Shown here: in pieces, positions 1 to 7,797 of the stretch
Position numbering within the stretch: the stretch's first letter is position 1
Layout: each line of letters opens with the position of its first letter
Assembly: GCA_034428595.1 (NCBI GenBank)
Contig: DAOUHO010000021.1
Coordinates: 1-36,080, forward strand
Source: JAJECS01 sp034428595
Lineage (GTDB): Bacteria > Chloroflexota > UBA11872
DNA length: 36,080 bases
Reading direction: 5' to 3'
Notes under the pieces: generated by a model
Database searches by the model: none
The model's input: only the letters and a program-made list of their open reading frames with translations
Told to the model about the DNA's origin: nothing
Position numbers and translations under genes: made by a program

Positions 1-136
1 CGGCCGCGGGGATCTGCCGCTGGTCGAAAACGTGGAATACGACCTGTTCTACATCCAGAACTACTCGCCGCTGCTGGATATTTCGATCCTCGCCCGCACC
101 GTCTGGGTGGTGGCCCGCGGGCGCGGGGCGTACTAG
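1..136 (+). CDS. Polyprenyl-phosphate sugar transferase, C-terminal end (partial)
   Basis: The gene enters from the left edge in frame 2 and ends at TAG 134-136, leaving 44 residues. The visible tail has the pattern YDLFYIQNYSPLLDISIL followed by RTVWVVARGRGAY. This is the typical C-terminus of the bacterial sugar transferase family (WcaJ/EpsE/PglC type), which moves a sugar phosphate onto undecaprenyl phosphate at the membrane to begin glycan synthesis. The catalytic part lies outside the window, so the sugar cannot be guessed. Its stop overlaps by 4 bases with the stop of the convergent methyltransferase gene. Its job fits the polysaccharide genes further right, although it lies on the other strand and is separated from them. 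Confidence 0.8.
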   Translation, partial: GRGDLPLVENVEYDLFYIQNYSPLLDISILARTVWVVARGRGAY

Positions 137-903
137 GTCGAGCTAGCGGCGGAACCGTCGTCGGGCCGCAGGGCCGCGATCACGCGCACCGGCCAGGCGA
201 ATCGCCGCACGCCGGCGTCCAGATGCACCTCGAAGGCCGTGGCGACACGCGGCTCTGACATCCGCCGCCATAGCTCGTCGGCCATTGGGGTCGTGCCTCC
301 CGAACGGGCCACCCACTGGTCGAAGTCCATGGGCGACCGGCACTCACGGTCCGCGGCCACGTCCAGCCCGGCGGCGCGCAGGTAGCGCGGGAACTCCGCG
401 GCGGACAGATTGCGCACGTGCGAGGGGTCGCGCGTCGTCTCGATATCGTGCATTTCGGAAGCCACCCACGCATCGTCGGGGCTCTGCGTATCGGCGATGA
501 CCACCCGTCCGCCGGGACGCAGGACGCGAGCCATCTCGCCGATGGCGCCGGCGGGGTCGCCGAAGTGATGCAGGGCATGGCGACAGGTGATCACGTCGTA
601 GCTGCCGCCGCGCGCGGGAATGCGTCCGGCGGCGGCGCGCACCGCTCGCAATGGCGCCGGAGCGGCCGCTCGCGTATGCCGCAGCATGGGCCGCGATACG
701 TCGAGGGCGTCCACGCGCGCGCCGCGCTGCACCAGCGCATGCGCCGTGAAGCCGGTGCCGGTTCCCACATCCAGCACCCGGCAGCCGGGCGTGATGTCGG
801 CCAGCTCGATCACCAGCGGCAGACTCGGCCCGGATCGGTGGCACGGCGAGTCGGCATATCCGGCCACCCGGTCGTCGAAGGCCTGTGGCGTCAGGCCGGC
901 CAC
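133..903 (-). CDS. Class I SAM-dependent methyltransferase (UbiE-like)
   Basis: A 256-residue protein starting at GTG 903. Residues 43-54 read VLDVGTGTGFTA, the glycine-rich SAM-binding motif I. D68 in VDALDVS is the likely ribose-binding acid after strand 2. Residues 103-113 (DVITCRHALHH) and 124-138 (ARVLRPGGRVVIADT) are the post-I and motif III regions of the Methyltransf_11 fold. No membrane segment or signal peptide is seen. The start lies 13 bases inside the end of the upstream aminotransferase gene, so the two are probably co-transcribed and coupled. The substrate cannot be told; UbiE-like proteins methylate quinones, sterols and many small molecules. The last bases share a CTAG with the convergent sugar transferase stop. 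Confidence 0.85.
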   Translation of the reverse strand: MAGLTPQAFDDRVAGYADSPCHRSGPSLPLVIELADITPGCRVLDVGTGTGFTAHALVQRGARVDALDVSRPMLRHTRAAAPAPLRAVRAAAGRIPARGGSYDVITCRHALHHFGDPAGAIGEMARVLRPGGRVVIADTQSPDDAWVASEMHDIETTRDPSHVRNLSAAEFPRYLRAAGLDVAADRECRSPMDFDQWVARSGGTTPMADELWRRMSEPRVATAFEVHLDAGVRRFAWPVRVIAALRPDDGSAASST

Positions 904-2273
904 TCGTAGGTCTCGAGCGTCTCGGCGATCGAGGCGTCGAGGATGGCCGCCATCTCATCGATCTCATCGTCGGTGGACGTGAGCGGCGGAGCGAACACCC
1001 ACACGTGGTCGCCGGCTCGGCCGATCAGGCCGCGGCGGCGCGCTTCGGCGCCGACGGCGCGTCCGAACGGACGATCGCTGGGAAAGCTGGCACGAGCGGA
1101 GCGATCGGCCACGAATTCCGCGCCGAGGAGCAGGCCGTGGCCGTCAACGCGTCCGACCACCTCATAGCGGTCGGCCATGTCTTCCAGGTGGCGGCGCAGA
1201 CGCTTGCTCTGGCGGCGGCAGTTGTCCAGCACTTCGCCGCCTGTGATCTGCTGGAGGGCGGCGAGGCCCGCGGCGCAGGCGACGGGGTTGCCGGAGTAGG
1301 TGTGGCCGGCGTTGAAGTGCACGCCGGCGTCCCGCTCGCCGAGGAATGTCTCGGAAATGCTGCCGCGAATGATCGCCGCCGCCAACGGCGCATAGCCGCC
1401 GCTGATGCCCTTGCCCACCGTCATGATGTCGGGATAGGCCCCGTAGACGTCCGCGCCGAACAGCTCACCCAGCCGGCCGAAGCCGGTGATGATCTCGTCG
1501 TAGATCAGGACCACCTGATGCCGGTCGCAGATCTCGCGCAGGATCTTGAAGTACTCGGGCGGCGGCACGACAAAGGCTTCCGCAGACATGATGACCGGCT
1601 CCGCGATGAACGCGGCGACGGTGTCGGGGCCTTCGTTGCGAATCACCTCGTCGACGATCTCCGCGCACAGCACACCGCAGTCGGGATAGGTGAGCTTGAA
1701 GGGGCAGTGGTAGCAGTCGGGCGGGTGGACCTTCAGGAATCCGGTGGGGAGCGGTTCGTACTTCGCCTTGCGCGCGGCTCCGCCGGTGGCGGACAGGGCG
1801 CCGAGCGTCGCCCCGTGATAGCTGGCGTAGCGTGAGATCACCTTGTACTTGCCCGGATTCCCGGTCTGCTTGTGGTATTGGCGGGCCATCTTCATCGCCG
1901 TCTCGTTGGCCTCCGAACCGCCGCTGACGAACTTGACCGTGGTGAACTCCGGTGGGAAGACGTCGATCAGGCGCTCGGCAAGCTCCATCGCGGGCTGGTT
2001 CGTGGCGTAGATGGGCAGGGTCAACGCGACGCGCTCGAGCTGCGCCTGCATGGCCTCGATGATGGGCCGGTTGCCATGGCCGAACTGCATCGCGGCGATG
2101 CCGGCGATCCCGTCGATGTAGGAGCGGCCCTGCACGTCCGTCAGCCGCACCCCGGAGCCGTCCACGATCACCAGCGGGTCCTCCATGAAGGCCTGCATCT
2201 GATTGAAATCAATCATCAGGTTGGCCAGGCCGGAATGCTGGGAACCGTTTGAGTGGGAGTCGGACTCAGCCAT
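891..2273 (-). CDS. Class III PLP-dependent aminotransferase
   Basis: 460 residues from ATG 2273; the open frame runs further upstream, but that extension has no family similarity and enters the divergent LanC-like gene. The fold-type I class III pattern is clear: SGGSEANETA (117-126) binds the cofactor phosphate, LIYDEIITGFGRLG (256-269) carries Asp259 that pairs with the pyridine nitrogen, and TVGKGISGGYAPL (285-297) carries Lys288, the Schiff-base lysine. A cysteine-rich stretch (C187, C190, C199, C203) is typical of one omega-aminotransferase subfamily. It probably moves an amino group from an amine or omega-amino acid to pyruvate or 2-oxoglutarate in the cytoplasm; the substrate is not predictable. 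It is followed at a 13-base overlap by a methyltransferase gene. Confidence 0.9.
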   Translation of the reverse strand: MAESDSHSNGSQHSGLANLMIDFNQMQAFMEDPLVIVDGSGVRLTDVQGRSYIDGIAGIAAMQFGHGNRPIIEAMQAQLERVALTLPIYATNQPAMELAERLIDVFPPEFTTVKFVSGGSEANETAMKMARQYHKQTGNPGKYKVISRYASYHGATLGALSATGGAARKAKYEPLPTGFLKVHPPDCYHCPFKLTYPDCGVLCAEIVDEVIRNEGPDTVAAFIAEPVIMSAEAFVVPPPEYFKILREICDRHQVVLIYDEIITGFGRLGELFGADVYGAYPDIMTVGKGISGGYAPLAAAIIRGSISETFLGERDAGVHFNAGHTYSGNPVACAAGLAALQQITGGEVLDNCRRQSKRLRRHLEDMADRYEVVGRVDGHGLLLGAEFVADRSARASFPSDRPFGRAVGAEARRRGLIGRAGDHVWVFAPPLTSTDDEIDEMAAILDASIAETLETYEWPA

Positions 2274-2385
2274 GAGACGGGTGTTGCTGCGCGTCTGACG
2301 CGGGCAGCGTACGCGCCGCCCGCGGGGTTTGTCGCGTGCGCCGAGTAGGCTTGGCGGTAGTCGCAGCGAGCCCACGGGAGCCGAC

Positions 2386-3585
2386 ATGCCGGACACCGAG
2401 CGGTTCTTGGACCTGGCGATCGACGTTGGACGGCTCATTGCGGCCGCCGCCGAGCCCGACGTCGCCGGGTCGCGCTGGCGCACGCGCACGTACTTCGGCG
2501 AGGACGCCTACGGCACCGACGTATTCGCCGGCTCCGCCGGACCGGTGATCCTGCTGGCGAGCCTCCACGCCGCGACGGGAGAGACCCGCTTCCGCGACGT
2601 GGCCGAGAGCGGGGCGCTGTGGATCGAGGCGCAGACGCGCCGCGCGCTCACGGCGCCGGACCGCGATCCGGGCCTGTATTTCGGCGTGGCGGGCGACGGC
2701 ATGACCTTCCTGCACCTCTACGAATGCACCGGTCGCGAGCGCTGGCTGAACCTGGTCCGCACACGGATCAAGGCGCTTCGCGGCATCGACTATGGAGCGG
2801 AGGATCCGCTGGAGGGGGCGTCGGGCACGGGAACCTTCCTGTTGCGCGCGCACCAGGTGACGGGCGACGCCGGCGCGCTCGATCTGGCGGTCGCGGCGGG
2901 CGAGTACCTGCTGGAACGCCCGTGCGTCGACGACGGTGGTTGGCACTGGCCGTGGCGCCGGCGCTCGGGGACATTCGACGGCATCGGCTTCGCGCACGGG
3001 ACTGCAGGCATTGCCTGTTTCCTGGCGGAGCTTTCGCGCTACGCCAATGACCCGCGTCTACCGGAATCCGTGGTGGGCGCGGCGCGCTGGATCGATGCGC
3101 AAGCGGAACCCGGTCCGGCGTGGCCACGCTGGCCGGGCGACGACCGGCCCGCCAGCGTGCAGTGGTGCCACGGAGCGCCGGGCATCGGGCTGTTTGCGGT
3201 GCGCGCCTACGCGGCGCTCGGGGACGACGAACTCAAGGACCTGGCGCTGCGCGCCGCCGAGGCGACCTACGCGGCCGGAGACGTCCGGGCGAATCCCAGC
3301 CAGTGCCACGGGCTCGCCGGGAACGCCGAGCTGTTCCTGGAGTTGTGGCGGGTGCTTGGTGGCGATTTGTGGCTCGAGCGAGCGGTGGAATTTGGCGACG
3401 CGGCCGCGGCCTACCGCGAGGAGGGTCCGGACGGCGCCCGGTGGCGCGGGGACGAGCCGGGCAACTACAGCCCCGACTTCATGATGGGATCGGCCGGCCT
3501 GGGGCACTTCTTCCTGCGGCTGGCCCGTCCGGACACGGTCGACATGCCCCTCATGGCCGCCCCGGTGCGGGACGACGACAAGTAA
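2386..3585 (+). CDS. Stand-alone LanC-like protein
   Basis: 399 residues from ATG 2386, chosen because GGGAG lies five bases upstream; an in-frame start at 2329 has no such site. The protein is an alpha/alpha toroid with repeated GxxG loops (FGVAGDG 99-105, GFAHGTAG 201-208, GSAGLGHF 368-375). The LanC zinc ligands are all present: Cys261 in WCHGAPG, and Cys307-His308 in QCHGLAG. His204 in AHGTAG matches the catalytic histidine region of NisC. LanC proteins add cysteine thiols to dehydroamino acids; eukaryotic LanCL relatives add glutathione. No LanB/LanM dehydratase, precursor peptide or transporter is adjacent, so a lantibiotic role is not supported. It is followed 50 bases on by an enolase-superfamily gene on the same strand. 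Confidence 0.85.
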   Translation: MPDTERFLDLAIDVGRLIAAAAEPDVAGSRWRTRTYFGEDAYGTDVFAGSAGPVILLASLHAATGETRFRDVAESGALWIEAQTRRALTAPDRDPGLYFGVAGDGMTFLHLYECTGRERWLNLVRTRIKALRGIDYGAEDPLEGASGTGTFLLRAHQVTGDAGALDLAVAAGEYLLERPCVDDGGWHWPWRRRSGTFDGIGFAHGTAGIACFLAELSRYANDPRLPESVVGAARWIDAQAEPGPAWPRWPGDDRPASVQWCHGAPGIGLFAVRAYAALGDDELKDLALRAAEATYAAGDVRANPSQCHGLAGNAELFLELWRVLGGDLWLERAVEFGDAAAAYREEGPDGARWRGDEPGNYSPDFMMGSAGLGHFFLRLARPDTVDMPLMAAPVRDDDK

Positions 3586-3635
3586 CCCGCTGACCATGCG
3601 CTAGGCTGCGGCGCCGGGTACCGCGAGCCAGCCCC

Positions 3636-4784
3636 ATGCGAATCACCGACGTCCAAACAATGCACTGCGGCGCGCCGGCCGCTCCCGAGGCGCGACTCAA
3701 TCGGGTGTGGACCTTCGTGCGGATCGAAACCGACAGCGGCATCCACGGCATCGGCGAGTGCAGCCTGTTCAAGGTGAATCAGGCCGTGGCGGAGGTGGTG
3801 GAGCGGTTCGGCACGTTTCTTGTTGGGCAGGACCCCACCCGTGTGGAGCACCTGTGGCAGCAGATGTATCGCCATCCGTTCTTTCGCGGCGGGCCGATCC
3901 TCAACGCGGCGATCAGCGGCATCGACATGGCGCTGTGGGACATCGCCGGCAAGTCGGCCGGGCTGCCGGTGTACCGCATGCTCGGCGGTCCGGTGCGCGA
4001 TCGGATTCGCGCGTACGCACGGGCCGACCTGGCGGGATCGGAAATCGACCAGGTGCTGGAAGCCCAGCGACAAGGCTTCACGGGGTTCAAGGTGGCGCCG
4101 CCGCACCTCGACGGCGGCTTCAACGAGTTCGCCACGGCCAAGGCCGCCGTGGATCTGGTGGCGGCCACACGAGCCGCGGCGGGTCCGGCTCTCGACCTGA
4201 TGGTGGACTTCCACGGACGGCTGTCGCCGGCAGCGGCTGTCCGCTTTCTGGAGGGCGTGCGCGACCACGACCTGCTGTTCGCGGAGGAGCTGATCCCACC
4301 GGACAACGTGCCGGCCTACGCCCAGGTGACGGCCGCGGTGCCCGGAGTTCCCTGCGCCACCGGCGAGCGCCTGTACACGCGCTGGGGATTCCGGGAGCTG
4401 ATCGAATCGCGCGCGGTGCACGTCGTCCAGCCGGACATCTGCTACGCGGGCGGCATCTCGGAGCTGCGCCGCATCGCCGCCCATGCGGAAACGCACTACA
4501 TCTCCATGGCGCCGCACAACCCGAACGGCCCGGTGGCGACAGCGGCGAACATTCATCTGGGGGCGGCAACGCCGAACTTCCTGATCCTCGAACATGCGCG
4601 CAAGCCGCCCTACTTCGAGAACGTTTTGCAGGAACCGCTGGCCTTCGCCGACGGGCATTTCGCGTTGCCGGAGGCTCCGGGGCTTGGGGTTGAGCTGGAT
4701 GAGGCCTTCATCGCGGCCAACCCGCCGCACGAGCTGGGCTTTGGGTCCGACTGGTACGCCGACGGCGCGGTGGCCGATATCTAG
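3636..4784 (+). CDS. Mandelate racemase/muconate lactonizing-type enzyme, galactonate dehydratase-like
   Basis: 382 residues from ATG 3636. An N-terminal capping domain (1-115) is followed by a modified TIM barrel. FKVAPP (151-156) holds the lysine after strand 2. VDFHGR (190-195) gives metal ligand D191 and H193. FAEEL (215-219) and ATGERLY (241-247) give the second and third acidic ligands, and VQPDICYAGG (264-273) carries the Asp that partners the catalytic His294 in MAPHNPNGPV. The DxH plus HNPxGP pattern is that of acid-sugar dehydratases such as D-galactonate dehydratase; the exact sugar acid is unknown. Such enzymes remove water from sugar acids with Mg2+. The stop shares a CTAG with the convergent glycosyltransferase stop, leaving no intergenic space. 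Confidence 0.85.
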   Translation: MRITDVQTMHCGAPAAPEARLNRVWTFVRIETDSGIHGIGECSLFKVNQAVAEVVERFGTFLVGQDPTRVEHLWQQMYRHPFFRGGPILNAAISGIDMALWDIAGKSAGLPVYRMLGGPVRDRIRAYARADLAGSEIDQVLEAQRQGFTGFKVAPPHLDGGFNEFATAKAAVDLVAATRAAAGPALDLMVDFHGRLSPAAAVRFLEGVRDHDLLFAEELIPPDNVPAYAQVTAAVPGVPCATGERLYTRWGFRELIESRAVHVVQPDICYAGGISELRRIAAHAETHYISMAPHNPNGPVATAANIHLGAATPNFLILEHARKPPYFENVLQEPLAFADGHFALPEAPGLGVELDEAFIAANPPHELGFGSDWYADGAVADI

Positions 4785-5902
4785 GGTTGGCTCGTGGGCT
4801 CGGTTCGGCCGTAGGCGGCCAGGCACCGGTCGGCGACGGCGCTCCAGGTGAAATCGCGCAGCACCCGCTCGCGGGCGCGCTCGCCGCAGGCCGCGGCATG
4901 GTCGGGATTTGACGTGAACGGCAGCAGCGCCGCTCGAAGCGCCGCCGAATCGCCGGGAGGCGCCACGGCGCCGTAGGACGATTCGACGACCTCGGGAAGC
5001 CCACCCGCCCGCGAGACAACCACGGACGTGCCGCAGGCCATGGCCTCCAGCGCGGCTAGCCCGAGCAGCTCGGGGAGATGCTGGTGGTGGCCGCGATAGT
5101 CCTCGAACACCGAGGGCATCACCGCCACGCAGGCGCGGCTGAGCGCCTGCGCGAGCTCGCGATCGTCCGCGTCTTCGTGGAACGTGACGGCGCGGCCGTC
5201 GGCTTCGCGCCGCAGGAACGCGGAGTAGTCGGGGTCGGCGGGCCGCCCGTACACGCCGAGATGCGCGTCGTCGGGCAGCGCGCGAATGGCGTGCTCGATT
5301 CCCTTGTGCGGTAGCAGGCGGCCCACGAACACCACTTCGCCGCGAGCCTTGGCCTCCGACGGCGCGAACACCTGTGGGTCGACCCCACCGTGGATGATCC
5401 TCGTGCGACGGCCCATATAGGGCAGCGTGTCCACCACGAACCGGCTCTGCGCCAGGTGGGCGTGGACCCAGCGCCCCAGGCGAGCGCGACGCAGCCACCC
5501 GACGCCGCCGCCGCCGTGATCCGTGATGAACACGCGCTTCCCGAGCGGGCGCGCCAGCAACGTCGCCAGCGCCGTCAGCCCGGTGCGCGCCTGGTGGCAG
5601 TGGACGACATCGGCCCACCAGAGGGCGGGAATGAAGCCCGGACCGATGGCGTCATACGGGCGGCCCCGCAGGTGGCGCCAGGTACGGGCCACTTCGATCG
5701 GGAACCCGGCGGCATCGGAGGTTGTGGGCGGCCCACCGAAGGCGACCAGCCGGGTCGGCACGCGTTCCCGCATGGCGCGCGCGAGCTCGAGGGGAAAGCG
5801 TTCGCCTCCACCGATGACCGAGATCTCTCCGAACCACGTCGGGGAGAGGTGGAGAACCCGCGGGCGGTCGTGGTCCGGCACGTCAGGGCGCCGCGACGCC
5901 AT
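4781..5902 (-). CDS. GT4-family glycosyltransferase
   Basis: 373 residues from ATG 5902. The N-terminal Rossmann domain contains the GGGERFPLELARAM loop (31-44). The C-terminal donor-binding domain has FVGRLLPHKGIEHAI (192-206) and the EX7E motif Glu278/Glu286 in PELLGLAALEAMACG. These are the marks of retaining GT4 enzymes, which pass a sugar from a nucleotide donor to a growing glycan at the inner face of the membrane. Donor and acceptor cannot be told. It is the last gene of the long minus-strand polysaccharide cluster, and its start overlaps the upstream methyltransferase by 20 bases. No terminator can lie between it and the convergent gene because the two stops overlap. Confidence 0.9.
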   Translation of the reverse strand: MASRRPDVPDHDRPRVLHLSPTWFGEISVIGGGERFPLELARAMRERVPTRLVAFGGPPTTSDAAGFPIEVARTWRHLRGRPYDAIGPGFIPALWWADVVHCHQARTGLTALATLLARPLGKRVFITDHGGGGVGWLRRARLGRWVHAHLAQSRFVVDTLPYMGRRTRIIHGGVDPQVFAPSEAKARGEVVFVGRLLPHKGIEHAIRALPDDAHLGVYGRPADPDYSAFLRREADGRAVTFHEDADDRELAQALSRACVAVMPSVFEDYRGHHQHLPELLGLAALEAMACGTSVVVSRAGGLPEVVESSYGAVAPPGDSAALRAALLPFTSNPDHAAACGERARERVLRDFTWSAVADRCLAAYGRTEPTSQP

Positions 5903-6749
5903 CGGGCGCTTGGGCCACGATCAGGTAGCCGCCGGGATCGTCAACCGGCCGACGGAAGGGGCGCCAGAGCATGGCGGTCCAGGCGGCAATCCATGCGCGG
6001 CGTGGGACGAGCCGGCGGCGGTGCAGCGCCCGAAAGATATCCAGGATGCGGCGCCGGCCCAGCCGATGCGTCATCAGCGCGTCCAGGCGCTGCCAGGCGT
6101 GTTGCGTGCGCGCGGGCAGGTGCCCGCCGGTACCGACGATGCCGAGGCCGCAGGCGCCCAGCAGCGCGGCCCACTCGTCGAGTGAGCGGTAGTGGAAGTG
6201 GCCCAGCCGGTCGTTCGTTGCTTGCAGTGCGGCCTCACCGCCCGGTCCATGGCGAATCCGCTCGGCGAAGGCCGGCGCCGGCACGGTGAACACCAGCCGC
6301 CCGCCCGGCGCGAGCGCGCGCGCCGCCTCGCGCACGGCGGCCCGGTCGTCCGGAATGTGCTCCAGCACGCTTTGGCTGAAGACCGTGGCATAGGCGCCCG
6401 CGGCCAGCGGCGCCCGCGTCGCGTCCGACCGAATCACGCCGCGGTAGACGCCCAGGGCGCGGGCGGCGCGTGCCTCGCTGGCAAGCAGTTCGAGGCCGTC
6501 ACGCGGCCAGTGGTCGTGAAGCACCGCTCCGGCGACCGTGCCGCCGCCGCAGCCCAGATCGAGAACCGGCGCGCCGAACTCCACCTCGCGCAACATGGCG
6601 AACTCGGTGGCGCGCCAGAGCGCGATCGCCGGCTGATGCAGGTGCGCCTCGATCGCCAGCCGCAAGAGCTCACGGTCGGAGCGTCCCGCGAGGGCCGTGG
6701 GCGACGGCGACGGTGAGCCGGTGGACACGCTAGACGGCCGGTTCGCCAT
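5883..6749 (-). CDS. Class I SAM-dependent methyltransferase in polysaccharide cluster
   Basis: 288 residues from ATG 6749. The frame stays open for 67 more codons upstream, but those overlap the preceding gene and look like shadow sequence. VLDLGCGGGTVAG (62-74) is motif I, SQSVLEHIPDD (125-135) is the post-II motif, and ARALAPGGRLVFTVP (143-157) is motif III of the Methyltransf_11 fold. The C-terminal third is basic and has no clear transmembrane helix. It probably methylates a sugar or a lipid-linked glycan intermediate, given glycosyltransferases on both sides; that role is inference. It overlaps its upstream neighbour by 20 bases and its downstream neighbour by 20 bases. Confidence 0.85.
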   Translation of the reverse strand: MANRPSSVSTGSPSPSPTALAGRSDRELLRLAIEAHLHQPAIALWRATEFAMLREVEFGAPVLDLGCGGGTVAGAVLHDHWPRDGLELLASEARAARALGVYRGVIRSDATRAPLAAGAYATVFSQSVLEHIPDDRAAVREAARALAPGGRLVFTVPAPAFAERIRHGPGGEAALQATNDRLGHFHYRSLDEWAALLGACGLGIVGTGGHLPARTQHAWQRLDALMTHRLGRRRILDIFRALHRRRLVPRRAWIAAWTAMLWRPFRRPVDDPGGYLIVAQAPDGVAAP

Positions 6750-7797
6750 GCGACCGCGCGACGAGTTGGGCCATGCGCACGGTGTAGGTGTGGTCGCGCA
6801 GGACGCGCTGGCGGCCGGCCTCGGCGATCCGCGCCCGGGCCGCGTCGTCGCCCGCGTAGCGGTGCAGCAGGTCGACCAGGTCGTCGACGCCCTCGTAGAC
6901 GCCAACTTCCCGATCGATCTCGAGCAGCTCGCCGAGCCGCGCCTTGGCATCGCAGAGCTGGAAGGCGCCCGCGGCCGGAATCTCGAACGTGCGCATATTC
7001 ACGCCCTCGCGCATTTGGGCATGGTGCGCGTTGAGCGCGATCTTGGCGCGGCGATAGGTTCGCGCCACCGCCGCGGCGGGCAGCAGCGTCAGCCCTTCGT
7101 GCCGTTCCCGCGCCGGCGAGTCGGCGTCGAGCTTCTCCCATCCCCGGCCCCAAACCGCCACGCGAAGGCCGCTGCGGGCGGCGGCCTCGACCAGATCCAC
7201 CCGCAGGCGCGTGGACGGCAAATGTCCCATGTTGTGCCGCGCGTCGCCGACGAATACCACATCCCACTCTGGCGGAGCTTGCGGTTCGTCGGGCGCGGGT
7301 CCCCAGGTGTCGGGATCGGCGGCATGGGTCATGAACTCGGCCCCCACCCCATGCCGAGCGAGGTCGGCGGCATAGGACGGCTCGGCGAGGAAGAAGCGGT
7401 CGTACAAGTGGGCTGCGGCCATGATGTGGGGAAACCACGAGGGATCGTCCCCACACCACTGCACGACGGGTCCCGACGTGAGATCCCGCAGGCGCTCGAC
7501 GGTTTCCGGCAGCAGCACCTCGCCCTTGAGGACGACGGTGAGATCGGGGCGGTGGCGCCGGCCGGCATCGAGGACGCGAAGATTGTCTCGGCGCATGGCC
7601 TCGAGCACCCGTCCGATGTGAAACCGATGCGGCCCGGCGAGCCGGCGCCGCACGCGTCCCCAGAGGCCCACCGGACGCGCCAGGTCGCGACCGTAGAGCA
7701 GCGAGGCCACCTCGTGGCCTCCCGCCGCCAGCCCCGCGCTGCAATAGTCGGTCCAGAGGCCCGTGTCCCATTCAGGCCCGATCAGGAGGACGCGCAT
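6730..7797 (-). CDS. CgeB-like glycosyltransferase
   Basis: 355 residues from ATG 7797 (MRVLLIGPEW), which leaves a 16-base overlap with the upstream gene; a start seven codons earlier is possible. The pattern is that of the CgeB/DUF3880 group of GT-B enzymes: VVQWCGDDPSWF in the N-terminal half, DVVFVGDARHNM opening the second domain, and NAHHAQMREGVNMRTFE with PAAGAFQLCD near the end, as in the Glyco_trans_1_2 domain. CgeB was named for Bacillus spore coat maturation, but members are common in capsule and O-antigen clusters. It is probably cytoplasmic or peripheral at the membrane; donor unknown. Confidence 0.8.
   Translation of the reverse strand: MRVLLIGPEWDTGLWTDYCSAGLAAGGHEVASLLYGRDLARPVGLWGRVRRRLAGPHRFHIGRVLEAMRRDNLRVLDAGRRHRPDLTVVLKGEVLLPETVERLRDLTSGPVVQWCGDDPSWFPHIMAAAHLYDRFFLAEPSYAADLARHGVGAEFMTHAADPDTWGPAPDEPQAPPEWDVVFVGDARHNMGHLPSTRLRVDLVEAAARSGLRVAVWGRGWEKLDADSPARERHEGLTLLPAAAVARTYRRAKIALNAHHAQMREGVNMRTFEIPAAGAFQLCDAKARLGELLEIDREVGVYEGVDDLVDLLHRYAGDDAARARIAEAGRQRVLRDHTYTVRMAQLVARSHGEPAV

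Noticed and set aside
2274..2385. Divergent promoters between the aminotransferase and LanC-like genes
   Set aside because: Promoters must exist here, but no -10/-35 pair stands out in this GC-rich stretch, and no small peptide gene that could be a LanC substrate is seen.
2386..3585. A lantibiotic-type RiPP cluster around the LanC-like gene
   Set aside because: No dehydratase, precursor or dedicated transporter lies near; the radical SAM gene is 17 kb away in a glycan cluster.
3465..5618. Long minus-strand open frame of 717 codons
   Set aside because: It lies antisense to the racemase-like gene and out of frame with the glycosyltransferase; its product is arginine- and proline-rich without family motifs, a shadow frame of GC-rich DNA.
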